Of a stretch of 64,000 nucleotides of DNA, positions 57,236 to 64,000 are shown one piece after another; positions within the stretch are counted from its first letter, which is position 1, and each line of letters opens with the position of its first letter. Both the position numbers and the translations under genes were made by a program. The notes under the pieces are model-generated. The model did no database searches. It saw only the letters and a program-made list of their open reading frames with translations, and was not told the DNA's origin. Source of the DNA: Microbacterium commune (lineage in GTDB: Bacteria; Actinomycetota; Actinomycetes; Actinomycetales; Microbacteriaceae). Where the stretch lies: positions 62,001 to 126,000 of the forward strand of contig NZ_JACSPX010000001.1 in the NCBI RefSeq assembly GCF_014836945.1, read 5' to 3'.

Positions 57236-58912
57236 TCAGGCCTCGATCACGAGCGGCACGATCATCGGGCGACGGCGCAGCTTCTGGTTCACCCAGCGTC
57301 CGATCGTACGGCGGATGATCTGCGAGAGCGCGTGGTTGTCGCGCACCCCGTTGCGGGCGGCCTCTTCGAGCGCGGCGACGATCTTCGGCGTGATGTCGTC
57401 GAAGACCCGGTCGTCCTCGGCGACGCCGCGCGCGTGGATCTCGGGGCCGGACACGATGCGCCCGGTCGAGGAGTCCACGACGACGATGATCGAGACGAAG
57501 CCCTCTTCGCCGAGGATGCGGCGGTCCTTGAGGTCGGCGTCGGTGATGCCTCCCACGGTCGACCCGTCGACGTACACGAAGCCGATGTCGAGCTGACCGG
57601 CGACCCGAGCCTCACCGTCGCGCAGGTCGATGATGGTGCCGTTGCCTCCGACGATCGTGCGCTCCTCAGGCACACCGGTGGCCTGCGCCAGCTTGGCGTT
57701 GGCGATGAGGTGACGGTACTCGCCGTGCACCGGGAGCACGTTCTTCGGCTTCAGGATGTTGTAGCAGTAGATCAGCTCGCCGGCGGCGGCATGGCCGGAG
57801 ACGTGCACCTTGGCGTTGGCCTTGTGCACCACGTCGGCGCCGAGCTTCGTGAGCCCGTCGATCACGCGGTACACCGCGTTCTCGTTGCCGGGGATGAGGC
57901 TCGAGGCGAGGATGACGGTGTCGCCGTCGCCCGGCTCGATCGCGTGGTCGAGGTTGGCCATGCGGCTCAGCACCGCCATGGGCTCGCCCTGCGACCCGGT
58001 CGACATGTACACGATCTTGTCGTCGGGCAGATCGCGGGCCTTCTTGTAGTCGATCAGCACGTTCGCGGGCACCTTGAGATAGCCCAGCTGCTCGGCGATG
58101 GTCATGTTTCGCACCATGCTGCGGCCGAGGAACGCCACGCGACGCCCGTGGGCGTGCGCGGCGTCGATGACCTGCTGCACGCGGTGCACGTGGCTGGAGA
58201 AGCTGGCGACGATGACCCGACGTCGTGCCTTGCCGATGACCTGCTCGAGCACAGGTCCGATCGACCGCTCGGTGGGCGTGAAGCCGGGCACGTCGGCGTT
58301 GGTGGAGTCGACGAGGAACAGGTCGACGCCCTCCTCGCCCAGACGCGCGAAGGCGCGCAGGTCGGTGATCCGCCCGTCGAGGGGCAGCTGGTCCATCTTG
58401 AAGTCGCCGGTGGCGAGGGCCAGTCCGGCCGGGGTGCGGATGGCGACAGCCAGGGCATCCGGGATCGAGTGGTTGACCGCGATGAACTCGAGGTCGAACG
58501 GTCCGACCTCCTCCTCCTGACCCTCCTTGACGGTGAGGGTGAAGGGCTTGATCCGGTGCTCCTTGAGCTTCGCCTCGACGAGCGCCAGCGTGAGCCCCGA
58601 CCCGATCAGCGGGATGTCCTGCTTCAGGCGCAGCAGGTACGGCACCGCGCCGATGTGGTCTTCGTGGCCGTGCGTGAGCACCACGCCGACCACATCGTCG
58701 AGCCGGTGCTTGATCGGCTCGAAGTCGGGCAGGATCAGATCGACGCCGGGCTGGTGCTCCTCGGGGAAGAGCACACCGCAGTCGACGATGAGGATCTTGC
58801 CCTCGTACTCGAACGTGGTCATATTGCGCCCGACCTCGCCCAGACCGCCCAGCGGGGTGACCCGCAGCGTTCCGGGGGCGAGCGGCTCGGGTTCGGCGAG
58901 GGGGAAGGACAT
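57236..58912 (-). CDS. rnj: Ribonuclease J
   Basis: 558 residues, metallo-beta-lactamase and beta-CASP nuclease that matures and degrades RNA from the 5' end or internally. Zinc motif LTHGHEDHIGAVPYLL (~79-94), then FLVDSTNADVPGFTPTE, and VSGHAAAGELIYCYNILKPKNVLPVHGEYRHL in the beta-CASP part. GAGGAGA precedes the ATG. It lies 60 bp below dapA, with which it is usually paired in Actinobacteria. Confidence 0.96.
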   Translation of the reverse strand: MSFPLAEPEPLAPGTLRVTPLGGLGEVGRNMTTFEYEGKILIVDCGVLFPEEHQPGVDLILPDFEPIKHRLDDVVGVVLTHGHEDHIGAVPYLLRLKQDIPLIGSGLTLALVEAKLKEHRIKPFTLTVKEGQEEEVGPFDLEFIAVNHSIPDALAVAIRTPAGLALATGDFKMDQLPLDGRITDLRAFARLGEEGVDLFLVDSTNADVPGFTPTERSIGPVLEQVIGKARRRVIVASFSSHVHRVQQVIDAAHAHGRRVAFLGRSMVRNMTIAEQLGYLKVPANVLIDYKKARDLPDDKIVYMSTGSQGEPMAVLSRMANLDHAIEPGDGDTVILASSLIPGNENAVYRVIDGLTKLGADVVHKANAKVHVSGHAAAGELIYCYNILKPKNVLPVHGEYRHLIANAKLAQATGVPEERTIVGGNGTIIDLRDGEARVAGQLDIGFVYVDGSTVGGITDADLKDRRILGEEGFVSIIVVVDSSTGRIVSGPEIHARGVAEDDRVFDDITPKIVAALEEAARNGVRDNHALSQIIRRTIGRWVNQKLRRRPMIVPLVIEA

Positions 58913-58972
58913 TCGGTCTCCTCAGGCGGGCAGACGAGGCCCGGTCATGTCGTCGTCAGCGCGAAACCGCGC

Positions 58973-59950
58973 TCATCGTGTGGTGCCGTGCACCTTGGGC
59001 AGTGCGCCGCCCGCGGCCGCGTTGCGGTCGGGACGGAAGTTCGAGAAGTCCGCGCCGGCGACGTCCGTGACGAGGGCGAGCTCGTCCTCGATGAGAGCCG
59101 CCTCCCACTCCTCCGGTCCGACGAGGGGCAGACGCACGCGCGGGCTGTTGATGCGACCGAGCCCGTGCAGGATGTACTTGGCCGAAACCGTGCCCGGCAC
59201 GTGCGTCATCGCGGCCCGCACCAGCGGCTCGAGCCGCTTGTGCTCGGCGGTCGCGGTGGCGAGGTCGCCGCGGTTCACCGCGTCGACGATCGTGCGGTAC
59301 GGCGCGGAGGTGATGTTGGCGGTGACCCCGATCATGCCGGTTGCCCCGATCGACAGGTGCGGGAGCACGTTCGAGTCGTCGCCGGAGAAGTACATCAGGT
59401 CGGTCTGGTTCAGCACGCGGCTGACCTCGCTGAAGTCGCCCTTGGCGTCTTTCACCGCGAGGATGTTGGGGTGCTTGGCGAGGCGCAGGATGGTCTCGTA
59501 CTTGATGGGCACGCCGGTGCGACCGGGGATGTCGTAGAGGATGACCGGGAGGTCGGTGGCGTCGGCCACGAGCCGGAAGTGGGTCAGGATGCCCGCCTGC
59601 GTCGGCTTGTTGTAGTACGGGGTGACGATCATGATGCCGTCGGCGCCGGCCTTCTCGCTGGCCTTGTACAGCTCGATGGCGTGCGCGGTCTCGTTGGATC
59701 CGCCGCCGGTGATGATCTTCGCGCGTCCGGCCGAGACGTCCTTGCCCACCTCGACGAGACGGATCTTCTCGTCGTCGGTGAGGGTGGAGGTCTCACCGGT
59801 CGTGCCGGTGACGACGATGCCGTCGGCACCGTCGCTGATGACGCGGTCCATGTGCTTCTCGGTGGCGGGCCAGTCGACCTCTCCGTCGGCGGTCATCGGG
59901 GTGACCAGCGCGACGAGCACCTGTCCGAAGGGATTATCCGCGTGCGTCAT
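58973..59950 (-). CDS. dapA: 4-hydroxy-tetrahydrodipicolinate synthase
   Basis: 325 residues, TIM-barrel lyase of lysine/DAP synthesis. Seen: LVALVTPMTADGEVDW, VTGTTGETSTLTDDEK, the Schiff-base lysine in ILAVKDAKGDFSE and the tyrosine in LYDIPGRTGVPI. Condenses pyruvate with aspartate semialdehyde. The ATG is leaderless (TACGCT six bases before). The C-terminal ~30 residues (FSNFRPDRNAAAGGALPKVHG) extend beyond the barrel. Confidence 0.95.
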   Translation of the reverse strand: MTHADNPFGQVLVALVTPMTADGEVDWPATEKHMDRVISDGADGIVVTGTTGETSTLTDDEKIRLVEVGKDVSAGRAKIITGGGSNETAHAIELYKASEKAGADGIMIVTPYYNKPTQAGILTHFRLVADATDLPVILYDIPGRTGVPIKYETILRLAKHPNILAVKDAKGDFSEVSRVLNQTDLMYFSGDDSNVLPHLSIGATGMIGVTANITSAPYRTIVDAVNRGDLATATAEHKRLEPLVRAAMTHVPGTVSAKYILHGLGRINSPRVRLPLVGPEEWEAALIEDELALVTDVAGADFSNFRPDRNAAAGGALPKVHGTTR

Positions 59951-59956
59951 CCTCTC

Positions 59957-59962
59957 AGCGTA
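59957..59962 (-). promoter_or_regulatory. -10 hexamer of leaderless dapA promoter
   Basis: TACGCT on the minus strand ends six bases before the ATG at 59950. Confidence 0.6.
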
Positions 59963-59993
59963 GCGTTTCAGTGCCTGGCATCCGGACCGCGCG

Positions 59994-60755
59994 TCAGACG
60001 CGGCCTCGACGCGCGACGCCCGAGGTCAGCCGGCTGGGCAGCAGGCGCGCGAGCGCGACGATGAGCTTGTACCGCAGCGACGGGATCGACACGGGTCGTC
60101 CGAGCGCGGCATCCCGCAGTCCGGCGCGCACGACGCGCGGCGCATCGAGCCACATGATGGCGGGCACGCCCTCCTGCCCCGGGGTCAGTCCCATCCGCTC
60201 ATGGAAGCTCGTGTGCGTGAATCCGGGGCACAGCGCCGTCACGCTGACGCCGTCGCGCCCGTACTCGTCGTTCGCCCACCGGCTGAACCCGATCAGCCAC
60301 GACTTGCACGCGGAGTAGGTGGAACGGGAGATGAAGCCGGCCACGGACGCCACGTTGATGATCCGCCCGCCTCGGCCGCGCATGGCGCGGATGGCGGCGT
60401 GCATGAGGCGCATCGACGCCTCGACGTGCACACGCAGGTGCCGCACCTCGTCGTCGATCAGGTTGTCCGCGAAGTGCAGGGGCAGGCCGAAACCGGCGTT
60501 GTTGACGAGCAGGTCGACGGGCGCGGCGGAATCGGCGACGCGGTCCGCCACGCGCTGCACCTCGGTGTCGATCGCCAGGTCGGCGACCATCACCTCGACG
60601 TGCACGCCGTGCTCGTCGCGCAGCTGCGCCGCCAGCGTCTCGAGGGCGTCTGCGCTGCGCGCGACGAGCACGAGGTCGGCATGACGCGCGGCGAGCTGGC
60701 GCGCGAACTCCGCGCCGAGTCCGGCGCTGGCTCCGGTGATGAGTGCGGTGGGCAT
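59994..60755 (-). CDS. Short-chain dehydrogenase/reductase
   Basis: 253 residues, classical SDR. Cofactor site ALITGASAGLGAEFARQLAARHADLVLVAR (~4-33), NNAG motif LLVNNAGFGLPL, catalytic serine in INVASVAGF and YSACK (YxxxK). The ATG at 60755 overlaps the DHFR stop by one base. Downstream of thyA and dhfr, so cotranscribed; substrate unknown. The hydrophobic stretch near the C-terminus (YKLIVALARLL) is typical of the DltE/YqjQ-like group. Confidence 0.9.
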   Translation of the reverse strand: MPTALITGASAGLGAEFARQLAARHADLVLVARSADALETLAAQLRDEHGVHVEVMVADLAIDTEVQRVADRVADSAAPVDLLVNNAGFGLPLHFADNLIDDEVRHLRVHVEASMRLMHAAIRAMRGRGGRIINVASVAGFISRSTYSACKSWLIGFSRWANDEYGRDGVSVTALCPGFTHTSFHERMGLTPGQEGVPAIMWLDAPRVVRAGLRDAALGRPVSIPSLRYKLIVALARLLPSRLTSGVARRGRV

Positions 60756-61252
60756 CAGTGCTCGTATCCGAGGAAGCGGTATCGGATGCCGGTGCGGGAC
60801 GTCTGCCACTCCCCCTCGTCGATCAGACGCCAGCCGTCGACCGACGGCGCGTACGCGTCGCCGTCGACCTCGATGTCGAGCTCGGTGACCTCGAGGCGGT
60901 CGGCGTCGCCGATCACCTGCCGGAAGATCTCCGCTCCCCCGATGATCCACACCCGCTCCTGACCGCGCACGGCCTCCGCGATGCCGGCTGCCCGGCGCGC
61001 GCCCTCCGCGCTCCAGTCCTGACTGCGCGTGACGACGATGTTCTCGCGGTCCGGCAGGGGGCGGAAGCGCTCGGGCAGGGAGTCCCAGGTGCGCCGGCCC
61101 ATGATCACGGGCGTGCCGGAGGTGGTCTCCTTGAAGTGCGCGAGATCCTCCGGCACGTGCCAGGGCATCCCTCCGTCGGCGCCGATCACGCCGCCTCTTG
61201 CCTGCGCCCAGATGAGTCCCGTCCAGGTTCCCCGGGTGGGCACGGCGCTCAC
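60755..61252 (-). CDS. folA: Dihydrofolate reductase
   Basis: 165 residues. Seen: [49 protein letters not shown] (11-59), with [13 protein letters not shown] the catalytic segment, and [13 protein letters not shown]. Regenerates tetrahydrofolate consumed by ThyA. The GTG start at 61252 overlaps the thyA stop by four bases. thyA-folA is a functional pair. Confidence 0.95.
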   Translation of the reverse strand: MSAVPTRGTWTGLIWAQARGGVIGADGGMPWHVPEDLAHFKETTSGTPVIMGRRTWDSLPERFRPLPDRENIVVTRSQDWSAEGARRAAGIAEAVRGQERVWIIGGAEIFRQVIGDADRLEVTELDIEVDGDAYAPSVDGWRLIDEGEWQTSRTGIRYRFLGYEH

Positions 61253-62058
61253 ACCGCCACCGCCGCACGGATCGCCGGGTGGTGCTGATAGCCCTCGACG
61301 ACGAAGTCCTCGTAGCGGTAGTCGAGGATCGACTCCGGCCTGCGCGCGAACCTCAGCGCGGGGTACGGGTACGGTTCCCTGGACAGCTGCTCGCGCACCT
61401 GCTCGACGTGGTTGTCGTAGATGTGGCAGTCGCCGCCGGTCCAGACGAAGTCGCCGGGCTCGAGACCGGTCTGCTGCGCGACCATGAGGGTCAGCAGCGC
61501 GTACGAGGCGATGTTGAACGGGACCCCGAGGAACAGGTCGGCGCTGCGCTGGTAGAGCTGGCACGACAGCCTGCCGTCGGCGACGTAGAACTGGAACAGC
61601 GCGTGGCACGGAGCGAGCGCCATGTCGGGGATGTCGGCGGGGTTCCACGCCGAGACGATGAGCCGGCGCGAGTCCGGGGTCGCCCTGATCTGGTCGATGA
61701 CCTGCGACAGCTGGTCGATGCTGCCGCCGTCAGGCGTCGGCCAGGAGCGCCACTGCACTCCGTACACGGGGCCGAGGTCGCCGGACTCGTCGGCCCACTC
61801 GTCCCAGATGCTCACGCCGTTCTCCTGCAGCCAGCGCACGTTCGAGTCGCCGCGCAGGAACCACAGCAGCTCGTAGGCGATCGACTTGAAGTGCACGCGC
61901 TTGGTGGTGATCAGAGGGAATCCCTGCGCGAGGTCGAACCGGATCTGCCGACCGAAGACGCTGGTGGTGCCCGTGCCGGTGCGATCGTCCTTGTGGGTGC
62001 CGGATTCCAGCACGTCACGCAGCAGATCTTCGTAGGGTGTCGGCACGACTGCACTCAT
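61249..62058 (-). CDS. thyA: Thymidylate synthase
   Basis: 269 residues. Methylates dUMP to dTMP. Catalytic cysteine in [15 protein letters not shown] (~C151), [28 protein letters not shown] and the C-terminal [13 protein letters not shown]. Leaderless: TATCGT lies seven bases before the ATG. First gene of thyA-folA-SDR. Divergent from a thioredoxin-like gene. Confidence 0.97.
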   Translation of the reverse strand: MSAVVPTPYEDLLRDVLESGTHKDDRTGTGTTSVFGRQIRFDLAQGFPLITTKRVHFKSIAYELLWFLRGDSNVRWLQENGVSIWDEWADESGDLGPVYGVQWRSWPTPDGGSIDQLSQVIDQIRATPDSRRLIVSAWNPADIPDMALAPCHALFQFYVADGRLSCQLYQRSADLFLGVPFNIASYALLTLMVAQQTGLEPGDFVWTGGDCHIYDNHVEQVREQLSREPYPYPALRFARRPESILDYRYEDFVVEGYQHHPAIRAAVAV

Positions 62059-62065
62059 GCCAGCA

Positions 62066-62071
62066 ACGATA
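62066..62071 (-). promoter_or_regulatory. -10 hexamer of leaderless thyA promoter
   Basis: TATCGT on the minus strand ends seven bases before the ATG at 62058. Confidence 0.5.
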
Positions 62072-62114
62072 CGTCACGGGATGTCACACTCGGCTGCGAC
62101 GGTGTCGTTCGACG

Positions 62115-62120
62115 TAGCCT
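62115..62120 (+). promoter_or_regulatory. -10 hexamer of leaderless thioredoxin-like gene
   Basis: TAGCCT ends six bases before the ATG at 62127. It is the divergent partner of the thyA promoter in a 68-bp gap. Confidence 0.5.
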
Positions 62121-62126
62121 CGACGT

Positions 62127-62552
62127 ATGCCTCTGACGACCGCCCTGCTGATGGTGGGAGCCCTGCTGCTCGTGACGGTCGTCATCGGGCTCGTCTGGCG
62201 CGCGGGAGACGGGCGCCGTCGTCGCGCAGCGGGCCGCCTGGACGTGAACCGCCTCGGCCTCGAGCCGGGCCGCGCGACCCTCGTCCTCTTCAGTACAGAG
62301 ACCTGCGCTCGCTGCCCGCAGGTGCGCCGGATGCTGCATGACGTGCTCGCCGAGCGCGATGCGATCGACGTGCACGATGTCGACCTCACCCGCCGCGCCG
62401 ACCTGGCCGCCGAGAACCGCATCCTCAGCACCCCCACGACCCTGCTCGTCGACGCGCAGGCCCGCGTCGCGGCCCGCTTCGTCGGTGTGCCGCGCCGCGA
62501 CGACATCATCAGCGCTCTCGACGAGCTGCCCGCCCTCCAGGAGACCGCATGA
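62127..62552 (+). CDS. Membrane-anchored thioredoxin-family protein
   Basis: 141 residues: an N-terminal membrane segment (TTALLMVGALLLVTVVIGLVW), then a thioredoxin fold with active site FSTETCARCPQVR (CxxC near 60) and cis-proline STPTTLLVD. Its fold faces the cytoplasm if the anchor is a signal anchor with the basic RRRR following. It overlaps DUF4395 by four bases, a common actinobacterial pair. Confidence 0.85.
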   Translation: MPLTTALLMVGALLLVTVVIGLVWRAGDGRRRRAAGRLDVNRLGLEPGRATLVLFSTETCARCPQVRRMLHDVLAERDAIDVHDVDLTRRADLAAENRILSTPTTLLVDAQARVAARFVGVPRRDDIISALDELPALQETA

Positions 62553-63124
62553 CCGCACCCGCCGGAATCGACCCGCGGGCTCCGCGCTTCGCCGCATGGA
62601 TCACCTCCGCCCTGCTCCTCATCGCAACCGTCCTGGCGTTGACCGGCGTGGCCGCGTCGAGCGCGCAGGCCACGTTCGGGTGGTTCGCCTACCAGCCGCT
62701 GTCATCGTCGGTCTTCCCCGGTGATCAGTGGGCGATCGGCACGGCATCCGTCGGCCAGCGGGCATCCGACCCCGGCTTCGTCGTCGCGGCGATCGCTGCG
62801 GCGCTGTTCGTGTGGGGGCTCGTCTCTCCGTCGACCTCGCCCTGGGCGGTGCTGTTCCGCACGGCCGTCCGCCCCCGTCTGGCCCCTCCTGCCGACCTCG
62901 AGGATCCGCGTCCACCGCGCTTCGCCCAGGGCGTGGGCCTGTTCGTCGTCGGAACGGGGCTGGTGCTGCACCTGGCGGGTGTGCCTCTTGCCCTCCCGAT
63001 CGCCACGGCGGCGGCGTTCGTCGCCGCATTCCTCAACGCGGCGTTCGGCTTCTGCCTGGGCTGCCAGATCTATCTGCTGCTGCAGCGTGCGGGTCTGTTC
63101 GCTCGCAGCGGCGCAGCCACCTGA
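62549..63124 (+). CDS. DUF4395 membrane protein
   Basis: 191 residues with four hydrophobic segments (AWITSALLLIATVLALTGVAA, FVVAAIAAALFVWGLV, GVGLFVVGTGLVLHLAGV, LPIATAAAFVAAFLNAAFG) and a conserved CLGCQIY at residues ~172-178. The CxxC at the membrane end and coupling to a thioredoxin-like gene suggest joint redox work, perhaps thiol transfer; inference. The family itself is uncharacterised. Confidence 0.85.
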   Translation: MTAPAGIDPRAPRFAAWITSALLLIATVLALTGVAASSAQATFGWFAYQPLSSSVFPGDQWAIGTASVGQRASDPGFVVAAIAAALFVWGLVSPSTSPWAVLFRTAVRPRLAPPADLEDPRPPRFAQGVGLFVVGTGLVLHLAGVPLALPIATAAAFVAAFLNAAFGFCLGCQIYLLLQRAGLFARSGAAT

Positions 63125-63211
63125 TCTGTTCCGACGCAGCCCCCGTCTGGATAGGCTGGCCGGGCGACGCGAACCCGCGTGGCGATGCGACGAGCGATTC
63201 TCGGAGGAACA

Positions 63212-63637
63212 ATGACCGTCACCAGCGAAGCCGCGACCACCTGGACCGGATCCCTGATGGAGGGCTCGGGCACCGTGGCCTTCTCGAGCTCGAACCTCGG
63301 CACCTTCCCGATCGACTGGAAGTCGCGCAGCGAAGGATCCGAGTCGACCACGACCCCGGAGGAGCTCATCGCCGCAGCGCACGCCTCGTGCTTCAGCATG
63401 GCGCTCTCGCACGCGCTCGCCGAGAACGGCACCCCGCCTGAGCGTGTGAACACGTCGGCATCGGTCACGTTCAAGCCCGGCACCGGCATCACCGGCAGCC
63501 ACCTGAACGTGAACGCGAGCGTTCCCGGACTCACCCCGGAGAAGTTCCAGGAGATCGCCGAGGGCGCCAAGACCGGATGCCCGGTCTCGCAGGCACTCGC
63601 CGGCATCGAGATCACCCTCGAGGCCAGCCTCGCCTGA
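63212..63637 (+). CDS. OsmC/Ohr-family peroxiredoxin
   Basis: 141 residues. The two redox cysteines are in AHASCFSMALSHAL (~53-66) and KTGCPVSQAL (~119-128). Reduces organic hydroperoxides with lipoyl or thiol donors. The ATG at 63212 has CGGAGGAACA upstream; a TAGGCT hexamer (63152-63157) suggests a ~45-nt leader, so this gene, unlike several neighbours, is not leaderless. Confidence 0.93.
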   Translation: MTVTSEAATTWTGSLMEGSGTVAFSSSNLGTFPIDWKSRSEGSESTTTPEELIAAAHASCFSMALSHALAENGTPPERVNTSASVTFKPGTGITGSHLNVNASVPGLTPEKFQEIAEGAKTGCPVSQALAGIEITLEASLA

Positions 63638-63646
63638 TCCCCGTCG

Positions 63647-64000
63647 TCAGAGCCGCGTCCGCGAGAGCCTGATCGCCTCGCGGATGCTGGCTCTGGCATC
63701 CTTCCGCCGCCCGGCGGCATCCTGCACCACACCCAGGCGGTATCGGGCGCGCCAGTCGCCCGGCTCCGACTGCACAGCCGCGCCGTACTGCGCGATCAGC
63801 GGCTCGATGTCCTCGCGCATCAGGCGACCGCTCGGTGTCAGACGCTCTGGAGCCTCGGGCATGCCGCCCTCTGCGTCGAGCGTGCGTCCCAGCCGATCCG
63901 CAGCGAAGCCGAAGATGAGCTCGCGCACCAGCGCCCACGCTCCGATCGGGGCGATCACGATCAACGCGATGGCCATCCCGATCGCCACCGGCGTCGCCAC
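63647..64000 (-). CDS. Membrane-anchored TPR-like protein, start at or beyond window edge
   Basis: 117 residues visible: a membrane segment (VAIGMAIALIVIAPIGAWALVREL) and a helical soluble part with a TPR-like repeat (WRARYRLGVVQDAAGRRKDARASIREAIRLS). The frame is open to the last base; a GTG lies at 63998-64000 and an ATG nine codons in, but the true start may lie outside. Function unknown. Confidence 0.6.
   Translation of the reverse strand: MATPVAIGMAIALIVIAPIGAWALVRELIFGFAADRLGRTLDAEGGMPEAPERLTPSGRLMREDIEPLIAQYGAAVQSEPGDWRARYRLGVVQDAAGRRKDARASIREAIRLSRTRL

Noticed and set aside
55133..60064. A 1643-codon open frame on the plus strand
   Set aside because: It is the antisense shadow of ftsK, rnj and dapA, which have full motifs; the plus-strand translation is low-complexity with no domain.

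Overview
The window is a high-GC, gene-dense stretch of an actinobacterial chromosome. Protein style, the tmRNA tag ending NDFALAA, abundant leaderless starts and the gene set (FtsK-RNase J-DapA-DHFR-ThyA, RecX-RecA-DUF3046-ClgR-like regulator) point to Microbacteriaceae, most likely Microbacterium. This assignment is inference from the sequence alone. No phage, IS transposase, CRISPR array or rRNA is present. There is one tRNA (Lys-CTT) and one tmRNA.

Layout. 1-4.6 kb: a ThrE-like exporter (cut by the left edge), gltX, an MFS transporter and an FAH-family hydrolase, all on the minus strand and mostly overlapping. 4.6-5.9 kb: one DUF559-type nuclease-like gene bracketed by two palindromic repeats that make the unit look like a TIR-bounded cassette. 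5.9-12.1 kb: ilvE, leuB, a TetR/MFS efflux pair and serA. 12.2-14.0 kb: three membrane proteins of unknown role. 14.0-24.3 kb: a carbohydrate island with a seven-gene minus-strand operon (sugar ABC transporter, ROK kinase, M81/MlrC metallopeptidase, GH29 alpha-L-fucosidase, CutC), a divergent ROK regulator and a second GH29 fucosidase. A shared palindrome lies in front of both units. 24.4-29.6 kb: ilvC-ilvN-ilvB-ilvD; the last ~100 codons of ilvD have foreign codon use. 29.6-33.1 kb: otsB-otsA (trehalose) and an MFS gene. 33.2-37.1 kb: thiolase plus CoA-transferase operon with a divergent IclR regulator. 37.1-38.8 kb: MarR/MFS pair. 38.8-44.9 kb: small proteins, a LOG-family protein, tRNA-Lys, hisN, a lipoprotein behind a G-quadruplex-capable tract, a TetR regulator behind a leaderless mini-ORF, tmRNA and a SIMPL protein. 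44.9-53.2 kb: hflX, an RsmC-like methyltransferase, dapF, miaA-miaB, recX-recA with an SOS box, DUF3046 and a ClgR-like regulator. 53.3-64 kb: cinA C-domain, pgsA, ftsK, RNase J, dapA, SDR, DHFR, thyA, a thioredoxin/DUF4395 pair, OsmC and a partial membrane protein.

How it fits together. The backbone is housekeeping: branched-chain amino acid synthesis (ilvDBNC, leuB, ilvE), serine, lysine/peptidoglycan (dapA, dapF), folate/dTMP, tRNA modification and DNA repair. Accessory pieces (nuclease cassette, efflux pairs, fucoside island, CoA-transferase operon) sit between backbone blocks and most bring their own regulator and a palindromic operator. About seventeen start codons lie exactly 6-7 nt downstream of a TANNNT hexamer, so much of this region is probably transcribed without leaders.
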